Assembly: GCF_025698545.1 (NCBI RefSeq)
Contig: NC_068567.1
Span: 5,022,001 to 5,086,000 of the forward strand
Length of the DNA: 64,000 bases
Source: Gossypium raimondii
Lineage: Eukaryota > Streptophyta > Magnoliopsida > Malvales > Malvaceae
Reading direction: 5' to 3'
Both the position numbers and the translations under genes were made by a program. The first letter of the stretch is position 1; each line of letters starts with the position of its first letter. The notes under the pieces were generated by a model, which saw only the letters and a list, made by a program, of their open reading frames with translations, was not told the DNA's origin and searched no databases. This document shows positions 1 through 12,210 of this stretch, one piece after another.

Positions 1-141
1 TGACTAATTAACACAATTTTGAAAACCTCGGCAAATATCAAAATCTAAAAAGGGATATTCATGAAAATGCAAACAACTTTATTTTTTATTTTTTATTTCT
101 AAATACATATAAGCCTGTATATATACATCTATAACATATAT
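1..141. other. AT-rich flank, no gene seen
   Basis: Low-complexity AT-rich plant DNA before the first LINE. No coding signal or recognised motif is visible in it. Confidence 0.6.
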
Positions 142-160
142 AGAAATAACATACATTGAG
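142..160. repeat. Left target-site duplication of LINE copy 1
   Basis: The 19-bp string agaaataacatacattgag occurs here and again, without mismatch, at 5895-5913 directly after the A-rich tail of the LINE. A long, perfect direct repeat is the expected mark of target-primed reverse transcription and fixes both ends of the insertion. Confidence 0.95.
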
Positions 161-218
161 AAGACCAAGAGTGTTATCATTGGGATCCCAGCGATTACAG
201 TGGCTGCTGTGGCTTGGG

Positions 219-1448
219 ATGATGGAGAGTGGTGGTAACGATGGGTTGGGAGGAGACGAGATCTCCCTATTAACAGAGGAGCTTATTCAACTTTCGGTAA
301 AGAGTTCGATGGTGGAACCAAACGGGAAGTTTTCTCTAATATGTTCTATATGGACTAAGAAATCTTATAATCAGGAGAGCTTCAAAGCACAGATGATGAG
401 CATTTGGAAGACAAAGAAGAAATTTGGGATTCAAGGGGTAGGACAAAATCTTTTTATGATATCGTTTGAATCAGAAGAGGATTTAAAGACGGTCTTGGAA
501 GGTCAGCCATGGTTGTTTATGAAGTAATTAATCCTTTTTGATCGATTGAGTAAATCAATGGCGAGAGATCAAATCAGGCTTGTTTCATCTCCGTTTTGGA
601 TTAAAATCGGGCCTTGCTTACCAGAGTTTGACAAAAAAGATCTGCTACATGCAGTAGGTGTTACTTTTGGAAGGGTGCTCAGATCTGAAATACTGGGTGA
701 GTTTTGCCGTCTTAGAGTGAAATTAAATGTACAGAGACCCCTTCACAGGGGTATTTTTGTTTCAATAGGGAATGGAAATAAATTTTGGATTCCATTCAAG
801 TATGAAAAGCTGCAGACTTTTTGCTTTGGGGGTGGAATGTTGGGGCACAGTCTTCATGATTGTACAGAAATTGCACCTGCAGAGGAAAATAGAATTAGAG
901 AGGATCCACCTTTTTCTTTGGCTTTAAAAGCAGAATTAAATCTGGTTGGAAGGGAGAGTCTAAAGCTAAATGCCCTAGCAAAGAAACTATAAATACAATG
1001 TTCGTATGTTGGAAAATCTACAGAAAAACAGGAAGAGCCTTCATACAACAAACAAAGTAGTGGTATGATAAGAGAACCGCAAGATGATGCTTGGTTGACA
1101 ACAAAAACAGCAGATTTGGAGATACAAAAGGAGGAAGGAAGCAACGAAGGGAATAATGAAGACAAACACGCCAATAGATCGAATTTAGCCAGGAGAACCA
1201 GCTGGAAAAGGATGAAATTAATAGGAGTAATGAGGAATAATGAAATAGAACGCCAAGTGCATAAAAGGAAATTGACAGAGATCACACAGGATAAGTACGA
1301 AGTAAGAGAGACTCAGGCAAAAATACAAAAAAGGGCGAGACATGGCGAACGGGTTCTAACAAATGAGATTGAAACTTATTCGATAATAGAATATTCTAAT
1401 CAGAATGGACCGGCGACTGCCAATGGGCTAGCCGACCGGACACAATGA
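219..1448 (+). pseudogene. LINE copy 1 ORF1 (DUF4283 / zinc knuckle, gag-like)
   Basis: This is a nucleic-acid-binding ORF1 protein of a plant LINE. The DUF4283-like part (about nt 260-780) contains FKAQMMSIWKTKKKF and LPEFDKKDLLHAVGVTFG. It is followed by a CCHC-type knuckle in which one cysteine has become glycine (CFGGGMLGH, whereas copy 2 has CFGCGRLGH). After that comes a charged, Lys/Glu-rich tail. The start is taken at the ATG pair at 219/222, because copy 2 has an ATG at the same place followed by the same ESGG motif. An in-frame stop at 525-527 and a frame break near 990 make it a pseudogene. Its final TGA (1446-1448) overlaps the ATG of ORF2 as ATGA. Confidence 0.8.
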
Positions 1449-4400
1449 AAATCATATGCTAGAATGTTCGTGGATTGGGGAGTCCACGGGCAGTAAAGAG
1501 GCTTCGGTTTCTACTAAAGCAAAATAATCCCCAAATAGTCTTCCTGATGGAGACTAAAGTTAGTGGAAAATGTATGGAGGTAATTAGGAGGAGGTGTGGA
1601 TTCACGAATGGGCTTGAAGTAGGAGCTACTGGTATTCGAGGCGGGATTTGCTTAGCATGGAAAGAGGAGGTCCAGGTCAATCTTAAAACCATGTCAACTA
1701 GTCATATTGATGTGTTAATAAAAGAAGAAGGGGTTCATAAAGAATGGATATATACAGGTTTTTATGGATCACCTTACGCACAAAATAAAAATGCCTCATG
1801 GGACCTACTAAGGAAATTGGGGCAGGAGCGAGAGTATCCATGGTTAGTGAGCGGAGATTTTAATGAAATAGCTTATTCATTTGAAAAAAGGGGAGGTCAG
1901 CTTAAGGAGGAAAAGAAGATGGTAGCATTTCGTGAAGTTCTGGAAGACTGCCAACTTATTGACGTGGGATAATCAGGAATATGGTATACTTGGGAAAGGG
2001 GAAATCTACCAGAGACAAACATCCGAGAAAGATTGGATAGGGGTGTTGCGAATGAAAACTGGATGGAGTTATTTCCAACGGGCAATATACATCATTTAAC
2101 ATCTTCACTTTCAGATCATTGTCCCCTTTTAATACACACAACTAATGAAAGTAGACTTAGGAGAGTTCTGAGTTTCAAATTCGAAGCATGGTGGACCACA
2201 GAGGAATCAATTGAAGAAGAAATTAGGAGATCATGGGAGTCGTCAGATGGATCGGTGTGTGAGAAGATTGAGCGACTACAGATCAACTTGTCAAAGTGGG
2301 CAAATTCAATTAAAAAGAAACAAAAGGGGCTGGCGGATAAAATTACAAAAGAACTTGAAGATTTAATGATGAAGGAACCAGATGAAGATACTATGATACA
2401 GATTATTGACAAGCGAATTCATTTGAGTAGGGAGACCGAGAAGGAGGAGATGTATTGGGAACAGAGAGCACGGGCTAACTGGCTGAGGTTAGGGGATAAG
2501 AATACGGCGTTCTTTCACAAATATGCCTCTATGCGGAAAAGGACCAACACCATCAACAGGCTTGATAATGATGAGGGTCAGAGGATCACTAAGGAAGCAG
2601 AAATAAATGAGATAGCCACACAGTACTTTCAGAAGTTATTCTCAACTAATGGTGTTGGAGACTTTTCCCACCTCTTAACAGGTATTGAAAATAGTATCTC
2701 TCCGGACACAAACAAAACCCTTTTAGAATCGTTTACGGCAGAAGAGATTTTTCTTGCAGTAAAAGGAATGGGTGCTACTAAAGCTCCAGGTCATGATGGA
2801 TTTCCGGCCCTATTTTTTCAAAAATACTGGGGCATTGTTGGAAAAGATATCGGGAATTTCTGTTTGGAGGTTTTAAATAACAGGAAATGCGTCGAAGAGT
2901 TAAATCTAACAAGGATCACTCTTATACCGAAGAACTCAAATCCTACAAATCTGGCTAATTTTAGACCAATTAGTTTATGCACTGTTATTTATAAAATAAT
3001 TGCCAAAGCCATTGCAAATCGTCTTCAAGGAGTTACCGGAAGCTGCATTGATAGTGCCCAGAGTGCTTTTGTCCCAGGAAGGCTTATTTCGGATAATGTT
3101 TTGATTGCATATGAGCTTTTACATACACTCCGACAAAAAAAAGCAGGGGATAAAAGGATTTATGGCGGTCAAATTGGACATGAGTAAAGCCTATGATAGA
3201 GTCGAATGGATTTTCCTGAAGGAAGTCATGATTCGGATGGGTTTTGCGAAGGAATGAGTGTCGTTAATCATGAGATATATCTCTACAGTCTCTTATGTTG
3301 TGACCACAAATGGGAGAAATGGAAGAATTTTTAAACCTACCAGAGGACTCCGACAAGGTGACCTACTTAGCCCTTTTCTATTTCTTATTTGTAGTGAAGG
3401 ACTATCGACCTTAATCAGGATTGGCACGAGAGAGGGGCTGATTAAAGGGGTGAGAGCTAGCAGAAGAAGCCCGACAATTTCACACTTGGTATTTGCAGAT
3501 GACTGCATTTTGTTTGGTGAAGCTACTGAGAACAGCGCTAGGAATCTAAAAGCTATTTTACAGGAGTATGAGTTTTGTTCTGGTCAATGTGTCAATTTTA
3601 ACAAGTCTATGATCTTTTTTAGCTCTAATATAGAGGAAGGTGGCAAAAGGAGGATATCGGCTGAAATGGGAATTAGGTGTTCGAATAATATGGAGAAATA
3701 TTTAGGATTGCCAAACATTGTTGGAAGAAGGAAAAAAGAATCTTTTCAGAATCTTAAAGACAGAATAAAGCAAATGATCGAACATTGGAGTACGCGATTT
3801 TTATCTCAAGGAGGTAGAGAGGTCTTCATTAAATCCGTATTACAAGCAATTCCAACTTATGCCATGACATGTTTTCTATTGCCAAAGTCACTTTGCAGTG
3901 AATTTGACAGTTTATTTGCTCGATTTTGGTGGCAAAAAGGAAAAGGCAGGAAAGGGATTCACTGGTGTCAATGGGACTATTTGTGTAGGCCTAAAGAGGA
4001 GGGTGGTATGGATTTTTGAAATATGGCGTAATTTAACATAGCTTTACTGGCCAAACAAGGGTGGAGGATTATGAATAATCAGAACGCCCTAGTTACACAA
4101 GTATTTAAAGCAAAATATTTCCCGGAAACTCATTTTCTAAACTCCCACCTAGGAAATTCATGTTCTTATGTGTGGAAAAGTATTTGGGCAGCCAAAGATT
4201 TATTAACAAAAGGGTATTGTTGGAGGGTGGGGATGGGTACTAATATATCTATTACTGACGCTTGGATTCCAGATTCAGTTAACTTTAGATTATCATCAGA
4301 AATTAACTCTTTGCATGTTTCTAATGTTGAGGAGTTGATTGACAGTAATAACAGAAGCTGGAAAGTAGAGTTAATCAATAATACCTTTACGGAAGAAGAT

Positions 4401-5525
4401 GCTGCAAGAATCCTCAGAATCCCTCTGGTGCAAACACCGCACGAAGAATTTCTGTTCTGGGAAGGTGAGATGTCAGGTGAATTTACGGTCAGAAGCGCCT
4501 ACAAACTATTACAGAGATCGATTGACAATCTTAGAGCTTATGCTTTACAAACCATCTACAGAAATTTTTACAAAAAACTTTGGAGCCTAAGTCTACCAAC
4601 AAAAATAAAGGTCACAATATGGAGGTTATCGTGGAACTATTTGCCTACAAAGGTGAACCTTCAGCATCGAAAGTTAACAGTTAACCAAAGTTGTCCCCGT
4701 TGCGGTGAAGGAGCTGAAACAATGAATCATCTTTTTCGTGACTGTCCTGCTACAAATGAGGTATGGAGAGCATTATCATTTCAGAACATTATTATGAATC
4801 AATTTGAGGATTTTGCACAGTGGATTACCTGGGTGCTGGAGAAGCTTAACCTTTATCACAGTAGACTCTTCTGTTGTGCACTCTGGGCCATATTGGGAGA
4901 TAGGAACAAAAGAGTACATGAAGGAAAGGTTAGTACCAGAAAGGAAGTAGCAAACTTTATAAATAGCTACATGGGTGAGATCACTAGTCTTGAAAGAAGG
5001 GATCTGAATTTTACCGGGGGGAAAATAAGATGGAAAAGGCCACAGGGAGGGTTCATTAAGATCAATTTTGACGGGGCCTTCGATAAAAGCCAGAACCGCT
5101 CGGCCTCCGGAGTTGTGGTAAGAGATTCAGAAGGGAAAATCCTCTTATCATGTACAGAAATCCATGAAAATATCTTATCAAGCATTTCTTTGCGAAGCAA
5201 TAACCCGCCGTAAAGCGATCCAAATAGGAACCGGGAAGGGATGGCGGTTTCTGATTTTTGAAGGAGATTCCCTCGCAGTCATCAAGAAATGCAATATAAA
5301 GGGTCAAGATAGATCAATGATAGGAACATACATTTATGATATCCAACAGCAAATATACGGGCTTGATAAGATAAGATTCCAACATGCACCAAGATCAGCA
5401 AATAGTCTAGCACATTTCTAGCAACAGAAACGCTAAGGAGAGGAGAAGAAATGTACCTGGATATGGGTGTTCCGGAATACACTGAGGAGCAAGGCCGATA
5501 TGAGATGAGAAGGGAACCAGACTAG
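1445..5525 (+). pseudogene. LINE copy 1 ORF2 (endonuclease, reverse transcriptase, RNase H)
   Basis: The endonuclease part (about 1445-2140) keeps METK, SGDFNEIA and LSDHCPLL, the glutamate, asparagine/aspartate and histidine motifs of the AP-endonuclease family. The reverse transcriptase (about 2770-3950) keeps NFRPISLCTVIYK, AFVPGRLISDN and the catalytic FADD (3492-3503). The zf-RVT segment has CPRCGEG and HLFRDC (about 4690-4745). An RNase H domain (INFDGAF, from about 5060) closes the ORF. Breaks seen: a stop replacing the Trp of the first endonuclease motif, a stop at 1970-1972, a frameshift near 3165-3190, a stop at 3255-3257, a stop at 4017-4019 followed by a frame change, and a frameshift near 5190. 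The 3' end of the ORF is approximate. Confidence 0.85.
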
Positions 5526-5894
5526 GAAGTTTTCAGGGGAGGAAGGTTGAAGGTTTGGTAAGCCTCAGAACAGGAATGAATCGATTTACTGGGCATACAT
5601 TGAAAATGGAATCGTCGAAATGAATAGACATGACAGAAAGATCAGAGGACAGATTTCAAATAGTTTCTGATTGGGTAATGGATCGGTGCACTTATTGCCG
5701 GTTCTAGAATCATCTTTTTTAATATTTCAATTTTTATTTAAGGCCATATGTTTTTGGGTCGTGTTTTTAGGCTTTGACGTTAGTTTATTTTGCCATAGGC
5801 TGGTTTTGTTAAGTTTTTGGTTTTTTGTTTTGAACAGTATTTATTTATTTTTAATAAAAGCCCAATCCAGAATTTATATCAAAAAATAAAAAAA

Positions 5895-5913
5895 AGAAAT
5901 AACATACATTGAG
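5895..5913. repeat. Right target-site duplication of LINE copy 1
   Basis: Exact copy of the 19-bp string at 142-160, directly after the A-rich LINE tail. Confidence 0.95.
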
Positions 5914-6414
5914 GGCTGTGTAGATGTTTGGCCCTCGATGTTTGACACTTAGCTTTTTTCTTTCTTTTTATGACTTGGCCCTCCATGTTTGACATTTAGT
6001 ACTTGGGATAATATCATATTTAGTCCTTGTATGTTATTATATCTTTTAATATGGTACATATAACTTGAAAATATCTATTTTGGTACTTAAAATTTTACTT
6101 TATTTATTAATGTAGTACCTTATCAGGACATGTGGCCCAATTGTAGGGTGTCATGTGTGACTTTTTGTTAGATTTTCTTTTATTTGAATAATAAAAGAGA
6201 CCTCAAATTAAATAATCCAAAAATTATTTTAACAAATTTTTTAAAAATAAACAAATAAAGGATGAGAAAACAAATAGATTCCTAAAGGATCTATAAAACA
6301 AATCATGGTCACTAACATAATTTTTTTATCTATTTTGAAATTGATGTTCTTTTTTTATTTAATATTACGATAATTGTATTTGTTCTAAGTTTTTTATACA
6401 AAGATAGCACAATT
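5914..6414. other. Spacer between the two LINEs
   Basis: About 500 bp of AT-rich host DNA. It contains the phrases 'tttagtccttgtatg' and 'tggtacttaaaatttt', which resemble degenerate dispersed repeats elsewhere in the window (for example around 55,400-55,520). No gene is seen. Confidence 0.5.
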
Positions 6415-6430
6415 AAGTTCTACAAATTTT
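6415..6430. repeat. Left target-site duplication of LINE copy 2
   Basis: The 16-bp string aagttctacaaatttt is repeated exactly at 12195-12210, directly after the A-rich end of LINE copy 2. Adjacent A residues make the precise left edge of the right copy uncertain by a few bases. Confidence 0.93.
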
Positions 6431-6516
6431 TTATAAATTAAAAATGGAAAAACCCTAATTCTCCCTATTCTCCAAGAGTGCTTTGCCGTAAGTCCTAGTT
6501 GTTTTTGTGGCTTGGG

Positions 6517-7778
6517 ATGGGGGAAAGCGGTGGCGACGTTAGAGAGCAGAGGGAGGAGATTTCCCTTCTATCTGAAGAGCTCATGCAATTATCTGTTAAA
6601 GGTTTGAAGGTGGTTCCAGATGAAAAACCAACCCTAATATGCACAATTTGGACAGGTAAACTTTACAACCCTGAAAGTTTTAAAGCGCAGATGAGGAGTG
6701 TGTGGAAAACAAAGAAAAAGTTTGAAATTCAATTGGCAGGACATAATTTATATTTGATTATGTTTGAATCAGAAGAAGATCTGGAGTTGATCATGGAGGG
6801 TAGACCATGGCTTTTTCGAAAAAGTTTAATCTTATTTGACAGGTTAACTCATTCGGTGAAAAGATCAAAGATATGTCTTAATTCATCTCCGGTCTGGTTA
6901 AAGATAGGCCCATGTTTACCAGAATTTGATAAAAAGGATTTATTACATGCTATAGGTGTTACATTTGGAGGAGTCATTAGATCTGAAATTAGTGGAGAGT
7001 GGTGTCGTCTCAAAATAAATCTGAATGTACAGAAACCGCTTCGAAGAGGAATCTTTGTTTCATCAGATAATAGGAATCAATGGTGGATTTCGTTTAAGTA
7101 TGAGAAATTACCTTTATTCTGTTTTGGTTGTGGACGGTTGGGCCATGGACTTCGTAATGTAGTGTCTTGAGTCTTGCAAAAAAAAATAAAATTAAAGAGG
7201 ATCCTTCATATACGATGGCATTAAAAGCAGAATCAAAATTTGTTGGAAAGGAAGTTATAAAATTTAATGAGTCTGCGAAGAAGGATAGAACTCAATGCTC
7301 TTATACTGGTGATGCTGAGTATGCGATGACTGAAGATATAATAAATAGAAAAGTGAAAAATTTGGAGGTGGAGGAAAATGGGAGATTACAAATGAACGTG
7401 AAAGAGGAGATACTGAAAAATCAGGTGGATGACGGCACAGTCATGACTGATGCTAATATGGTGGATAATAGGAGCATCTCTATAATAAATTCTAATTCAG
7501 GAAAAAAAATGAGTTGGAAAAGAATTGGCCCAGGTCAAAGGGGAAGTTTACGAGTGGATGAAGGTGGTTTAAAGAAGAGGAAAGTTACGGAAGGAAGAAT
7601 GGAGTCTCTTAATGCAGAAGATGAATATGATAATAGCACGAAACGATAGAAAATAGGGCAAGAAAAGGACCTAGAAGAATCGTTAACAGAAACGATGAGT
7701 AATATTTTGGTTGAGAACGAAGTTCAATTACTTATGGGATCGACGGCTGCCAAGAGGCAAGCCGACTGAACGCAATGA
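6517..7778 (+). pseudogene. LINE copy 2 ORF1 (DUF4283 / zinc knuckle)
   Basis: An ORF1 protein reading from ATG 6517 (MGESGG) through a DUF4283-like region (LPEFDKKDLLHAIGVTFGG) to a zinc knuckle CFGCGRLGHGL. A frameshift near 7150-7165 interrupts the knuckle. A basic, Glu/Lys-rich tail continues in the next frame (7167-7649, with SWKRIGPGQRG and KKRKVTEGR). Stops at 7647-7649 and 7767-7769 interrupt the tail. The terminal TGA (7776-7778) overlaps the ORF2 ATG (7775-7777), exactly as in copy 1. Confidence 0.8.
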
Positions 7779-10700
7779 AAAGTATCAGTTGGAATATTCG
7801 TGGATTGGGGAGTCCACGAACAGTTAAAAGGCTGCGACATTTCTTAAGGCAGCATAATCCCCAAATGGTCTTCTTAATGGAGACGAAAATTAACAAGCAA
7901 TGTATGGAAAAAGTCAGAAGAAGTTGTGGGTTTCTAAATGGTATTGAGGTTGTTGCGGAGGGTTCTAGAGGTGGACTATGTTTAGCTTGGAAAGGAGATA
8001 TTTTAGTCACACTAAGAAGTTTTTCCAGAAGTCATATTGATGTTATGGTGAATGAAGAGGTTGATAATGTAGAGTGGAGACTCACAGGATTCTATGGATC
8101 CCCTTATGTTAAAGATAAAGAGGAGTCTTTGAACCTTTTACGAAAATTGGGATAGAATCAGGAACACCCGTGGCTTGTAACTGGGGATTTCAACGAAATT
8201 ATGTATTCTTTCGAGAAGAAAGGAGGGCTTCTAAGAGAAGAAAGAAGAATGGAGGCTTTCAGAAAGACCCTTGAGGAATGTCAATTAGAAGATCTGGGGT
8301 ATACAGGGGCTTGGTTCACATGGGAAAGAGGGAATCTGCCTGAAACAAACATCAGAGAAAGATTGGATAGAGGTGTTGCAAACGACAAATGGAGAAACCT
8401 TTTCCCAAATGGTAATATTCAACACTTAATTCACTCGATCTCTGATCACTGTCCAATTTTACTCAATACAAGAAATGGTACTGATTATGTGGGGAGGCAA
8501 AGGTTCAAGTTTGAGGCATGGTGGATTATGGAAGAGTCTTTAGAAGGAAAAATTAAATCATCTTGGGAGACACTAGCTGATTCTTTAATGGAGAAAATGG
8601 AAATGCTTCAATCGAATTTAATGGTATGGACAGAACAAATTAGGAAAAGCCGTGAAGGGTTAAAGAAAAGGCTAAAAAAGAATCTAGAGATGTTGTTGGA
8701 GGAAGAAAACAATGATGATGTGTTGGCAAAGATTATTGATACGAAGGTGCATCTAAATTTAGAAATTGACAAAGATGAGAGGTATTGGGAGCAGAGGGCA
8801 AGAGCAAACTGGCTTAAAGTTGGGGATAAGAATACAAGTTTTTTTCATAAGTATGCTTCGGCTCGTCGGAAAAGAAACAATATTTTGAGGCTTGAATTAG
8901 GGGGTGGAAGAGAGGTGACTGAGGAGGATAGGATCAGTAAGGCTGCGAAGACATTTTTTCAGGAACTGTTTACATCAAAAGGGGTTGGAGATTTATCTCA
9001 TCTCTTAACAGGTATCGAAGGAAAAATCACGTCAGACATGAACACAGGTTTAACGGATAAATTCACGGCAGAAGAAGTGTTTTCAGCCTTGAGAGGAATG
9101 GGGCCTACGAAAGCGCCAGGGCCTGATTCTTTCAGCAATACGACATATTGTAGGGGAAAAAGTCACCCGTTTTTACCTTGACTGTTTAAACAGGGGTAAA
9201 ACTCTTGGCCTCTTCAACTCTACTGAAATTATATTGATTCCAAAAACCCAGAATCCAAAAAATTTAGCAAATTTCAGACCAATTAGTTTATGCACAGTTA
9301 TATATAAACTAGTTGCAAAGACAATTGCAAATCGACTTCAGAGGGTTATTGGGCAGTGTATTGATGTGGCGCAAAGTGCTTTCGTCCCAGGTAGATTAAT
9401 TTCTGATAATATTTTAATAGCTTATGAACTCCTTCATACCTTTAGACGGAAACGTATAGGAAAGAAAGGTTTTATGGCAGTTAAGCTCGATATGAGCAAA
9501 GCTTATGACAGAGTTGAGTGGAGGTTTCTTAGAGAGGTGATGCTGAAAATGGGCTTTACTGTTGAATGGGTTGATTTAATTATGAAATGTATTTCTTCTA
9601 CATCTTTCGTAGTCAACATTAATGGGAAAATAGGGGAAATTTTCCAATCTTCCAGAGGGTTGCGCCAGGGGGACCCCCTCAGTCCATTCCTTTTCTTAAT
9701 ATGCAGTGAGGGGCTTTCGGCATTAATGAGATTGTCATTAAAAGAGGGTAAGTCGAAAGGGGTAAGAGCAAGTAGGAAAGGTCCAGGAATATCACATTTG
9801 CTATTCGCAGATGATTGTATTATGTTCATTGAAGCTACCACAAAGGGAATGAGAGTGCTAAAAGGAGTTCTGAAGGAATACGAAGACTGTTCTGGTCAGT
9901 GCGTTAATTTTGAAAAATCCACAGTTTTTTTCAGCTCAAATACAGCAGATGAAACAATAGGTGAAATTTTAGGCAGTTTAGGGTTAAGAGGGTCAACAGA
10001 TATGGAAAAGTATTTAGGTCTCCCTAATATGATTGGAAGACGTAAAAAGGAGTCCTTTCAATATTTGAAGGATAAGGTCAATTCCAGAATCAGAGATTGG
10101 AGCATTAGATGGCTTTCACAAGGAGGAAATGAAGTTTTTATTTTACAGGCCATTCCGACTTATGCTATGTCATGTTTTCTTCTTCCTAACTCTTTATGTG
10201 GAGATTTGGAAAAAATCTTTGCTAATTTCTGGTGGCAAAAGAAGCAAGGGCAGAAAGGGATCCATTGGTGCAAATGGGAGCATATGTGTAGAAGTAAAGA
10301 AGAAGGGGGGTTAGGCTTCAGGAGTTTGGCCAAGTTTAATATCTTTCTACTTGCTAAACAAGGTTGGAGAATACTCACCAATCCAAGCTCATTGTCTCAC
10401 AAGTTTTAAAAGCAAAATATTTTCCAGAAACTAATTTCTTAAACTCGCGTCTTGGGAATAATTGCTCTTACACATGGAAGAGTATATGAGCTACTAGGGG
10501 TACTCTATCAGAAGGATTATGCTGGAAAGTGGGGAATGAGAGTGAAATTTCGATGATGAATGATAGTTGGATACCAAATTATGCCAGGTTATCATCGCAT
10601 GTTGTTAATTTACGTGATTGTAAAGTTGCAGATCTAATTGATGAAAGTAAGAGGGAGTGGAAACAGGGCTTGATTGAGTCTACCTTTCCAATGGAGATAG

Positions 10701-11830
10701 CTGAGAGAATCCTCTGCATTCCGCTTGCAAAAGAGCCTCACAAAGATTTTCCAGCCTGGAGGGGAGAGTCATCGGGAGAGTTCACCGTGAGAAGCGCCTA
10801 TAAACTATTACAAGGTAATGAAAATGATCCTAGGGCTTATGCCTTACAAACTGAAACTAGGGATTTTTACAAAAATATCTGGCTCCTTAATCTACCTTCG
10901 AAGATAAAAATTACAATTTGGCGAATAGCCTGGAATTATATTCCAACGTGGGTGAATCTGCACTTCAGAAGGCTCCTAAGTCAAACGACATGTTCTGGGT
11001 GTGGTAGAGCAGCAGAAACCACAAATCACATTTTTCGTGAGTGTCCTGTGGCAACAGAAGTATGGGAAGAGTTATCACTCTCGAAGATTTTACATGAACC
11101 CTATATGGAATTTTTAAAGTGGCTTACCTGGGTTTTCAATCAGAATAATCCCAATATGCGTAGGGTATTTTGTTGTGCTCTTTGGGCAATCTGGGGAGAG
11201 CGGAATAAAAGAGTACATGAGAAGGTTAGTAGATCTGGGAAAGAAATTACAGGTTTTGTACAGAGATATATTTCAGAGCTCAAGGGGATCGAAGAAAAAG
11301 CTACAAAAAGTATAAAAGAAGGTAGAATGTGGAAACACCCACCTGGTCAGTTTATAAAGCTTAACTTTGACGCAGCCTTTGATGAAAATGCTCGACAATC
11401 GGCAGTGGGAATTGTGGCCAGAGACAGTCAAGGAAACGCCCTTTTATCTATTACAGAGCTTCATCACCAAATAGCATCAGCCTTTGCAGCAGAAGCAATT
11501 GCTTGCAGGACAGCAACTCGAATCGGTATAAACATGAAATGGCCAAATATTATTATTGAAGGTGATGCACTTTCAATCATTAAGAAATGCAAAACACAAG
11601 CAAATGACAGATCAATGGTTGGAGCATGTATTCGAGATATTCATCAGTTACTAATACAATAAAAAAGACACTATTTTGAGCACACGCCTAGAGAAGCAAA
11701 TAGTCTAGCTCATATGCTTGCAAGGGAGGCATTAAAGGAAACAGAAGAAATTTACCTGATTGGTAGAGTTCCGAATTATGCCGAGCGACTGAAGGAAGAT
11801 GAACGGAAGGGAGTACAAAGAAGCAGATGA
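7775..11830 (+). pseudogene. LINE copy 2 ORF2 (endonuclease, reverse transcriptase, RNase H)
   Basis: The ORF starts MKSISWNIRGLGSPR, an intact first endonuclease motif. METK and SISDHCPIL follow, and GDFNE lies just past a stop at 8153-8155. The reverse transcriptase has TKAPGPD, NFRPISLCTVIYK, AVKLDMSKAYDRVEW, RQGDPLSPFLF and the catalytic FADD (9804-9815). The zf-RVT segment has CSGCGRAAETTNHIFRECP. The RNase H domain shows NFDAAF, AAEAIA, IEGDA and REANSLAH, so all four acidic/His motif positions are still recognisable. Damage: small indels around 9130-9230, a frameshift near 10,405 and a stop at 11,660-11,662. Start and end were set by comparison with copy 1. Confidence 0.85.
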
Positions 11831-12194
11831 AATGAAGGACACAAATTTTTTAGGCTGAAAAAGGGGAAACCCAAAAGTTTGAAGGAAACAACCTCATGGA
11901 TATCCGGAAACGTCTTAATGAAGAAATGAAAAAATAGATTTGAAAAGACGGGGAAGGATTTGGTTCTGATTGGGCATGATAGCGGTGCATTTATTAGGTT
12001 CTAGAGGTTTCTGTTTTACAGTTTTTTAAGTTTAAAATTCAAAAATAAGGGGGGATTGGTTTTATGGGTTTTAATTTGCTTTCCGGGTTTGAGTTATAGG
12101 CCTTTGTATTGGGTTCATTTTAATTTTGGACTTTTTTTGTGTTGATTTGCTTAATTTTAGTAATAAAGCCCAGTCAGAATTTATTCAAAAAAAA

Positions 12195-12210
12195 AAGTTC
12201 TACAAATTTT
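12195..12210. repeat. Right target-site duplication of LINE copy 2
   Basis: Exact repeat of the 16 bp at 6415-6430. Confidence 0.93.

Larger units (their letters stand above)
161..5894 (+). mobile_element. L1-type LINE retrotransposon, copy 1 (broken, near full length)
   Basis: A non-LTR retrotransposon of about 5.7 kb. Reading left to right it has an ORF1 with a DUF4283-like RNA-binding region and zinc knuckle, an ORF2 with AP-type endonuclease, reverse transcriptase, a zf-RVT zinc-finger segment and an RNase H domain, then a 3' end with an AATAAAA-like signal and an A-rich tail. This domain order is typical of plant L1-clade LINEs. The insertion is bounded by a perfect 19-bp duplication (142-160 and 5895-5913). 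Both ORFs carry several stops and frameshifts, so the copy is dead. It shares order, length and by eye roughly three quarters or more of its nucleotides with copy 2 (6431-12194). The separate duplications show two independent insertions, not a tandem duplication. Confidence 0.95.
6431..12194 (+). mobile_element. L1-type LINE retrotransposon, copy 2 (broken, near full length)
   Basis: Same family, orientation and domain order as copy 1, about 5.76 kb, bounded by its own 16-bp duplication. Both copies end with nearly the same 3' sequence: an AATAAA signal, then 'gcccagtcagaatttatt' or its close relative, then an A run. This copy is better preserved. ORF1 reads through its DUF4283-like part and most of the knuckle, and long open stretches cover endonuclease, reverse transcriptase and RNase H. 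It still has about seven or eight breaks (for example a frameshift near 7150-7165, a stop at 8153-8155, small indels at 9130-9230 and a frameshift near 10,405), so it is not autonomous. Confidence 0.95.

Noticed and set aside
161-12194. Tandem duplication of one LINE
   Set aside because: Each copy has a different, perfect target-site duplication and the copies are well diverged, so they are separate insertions.
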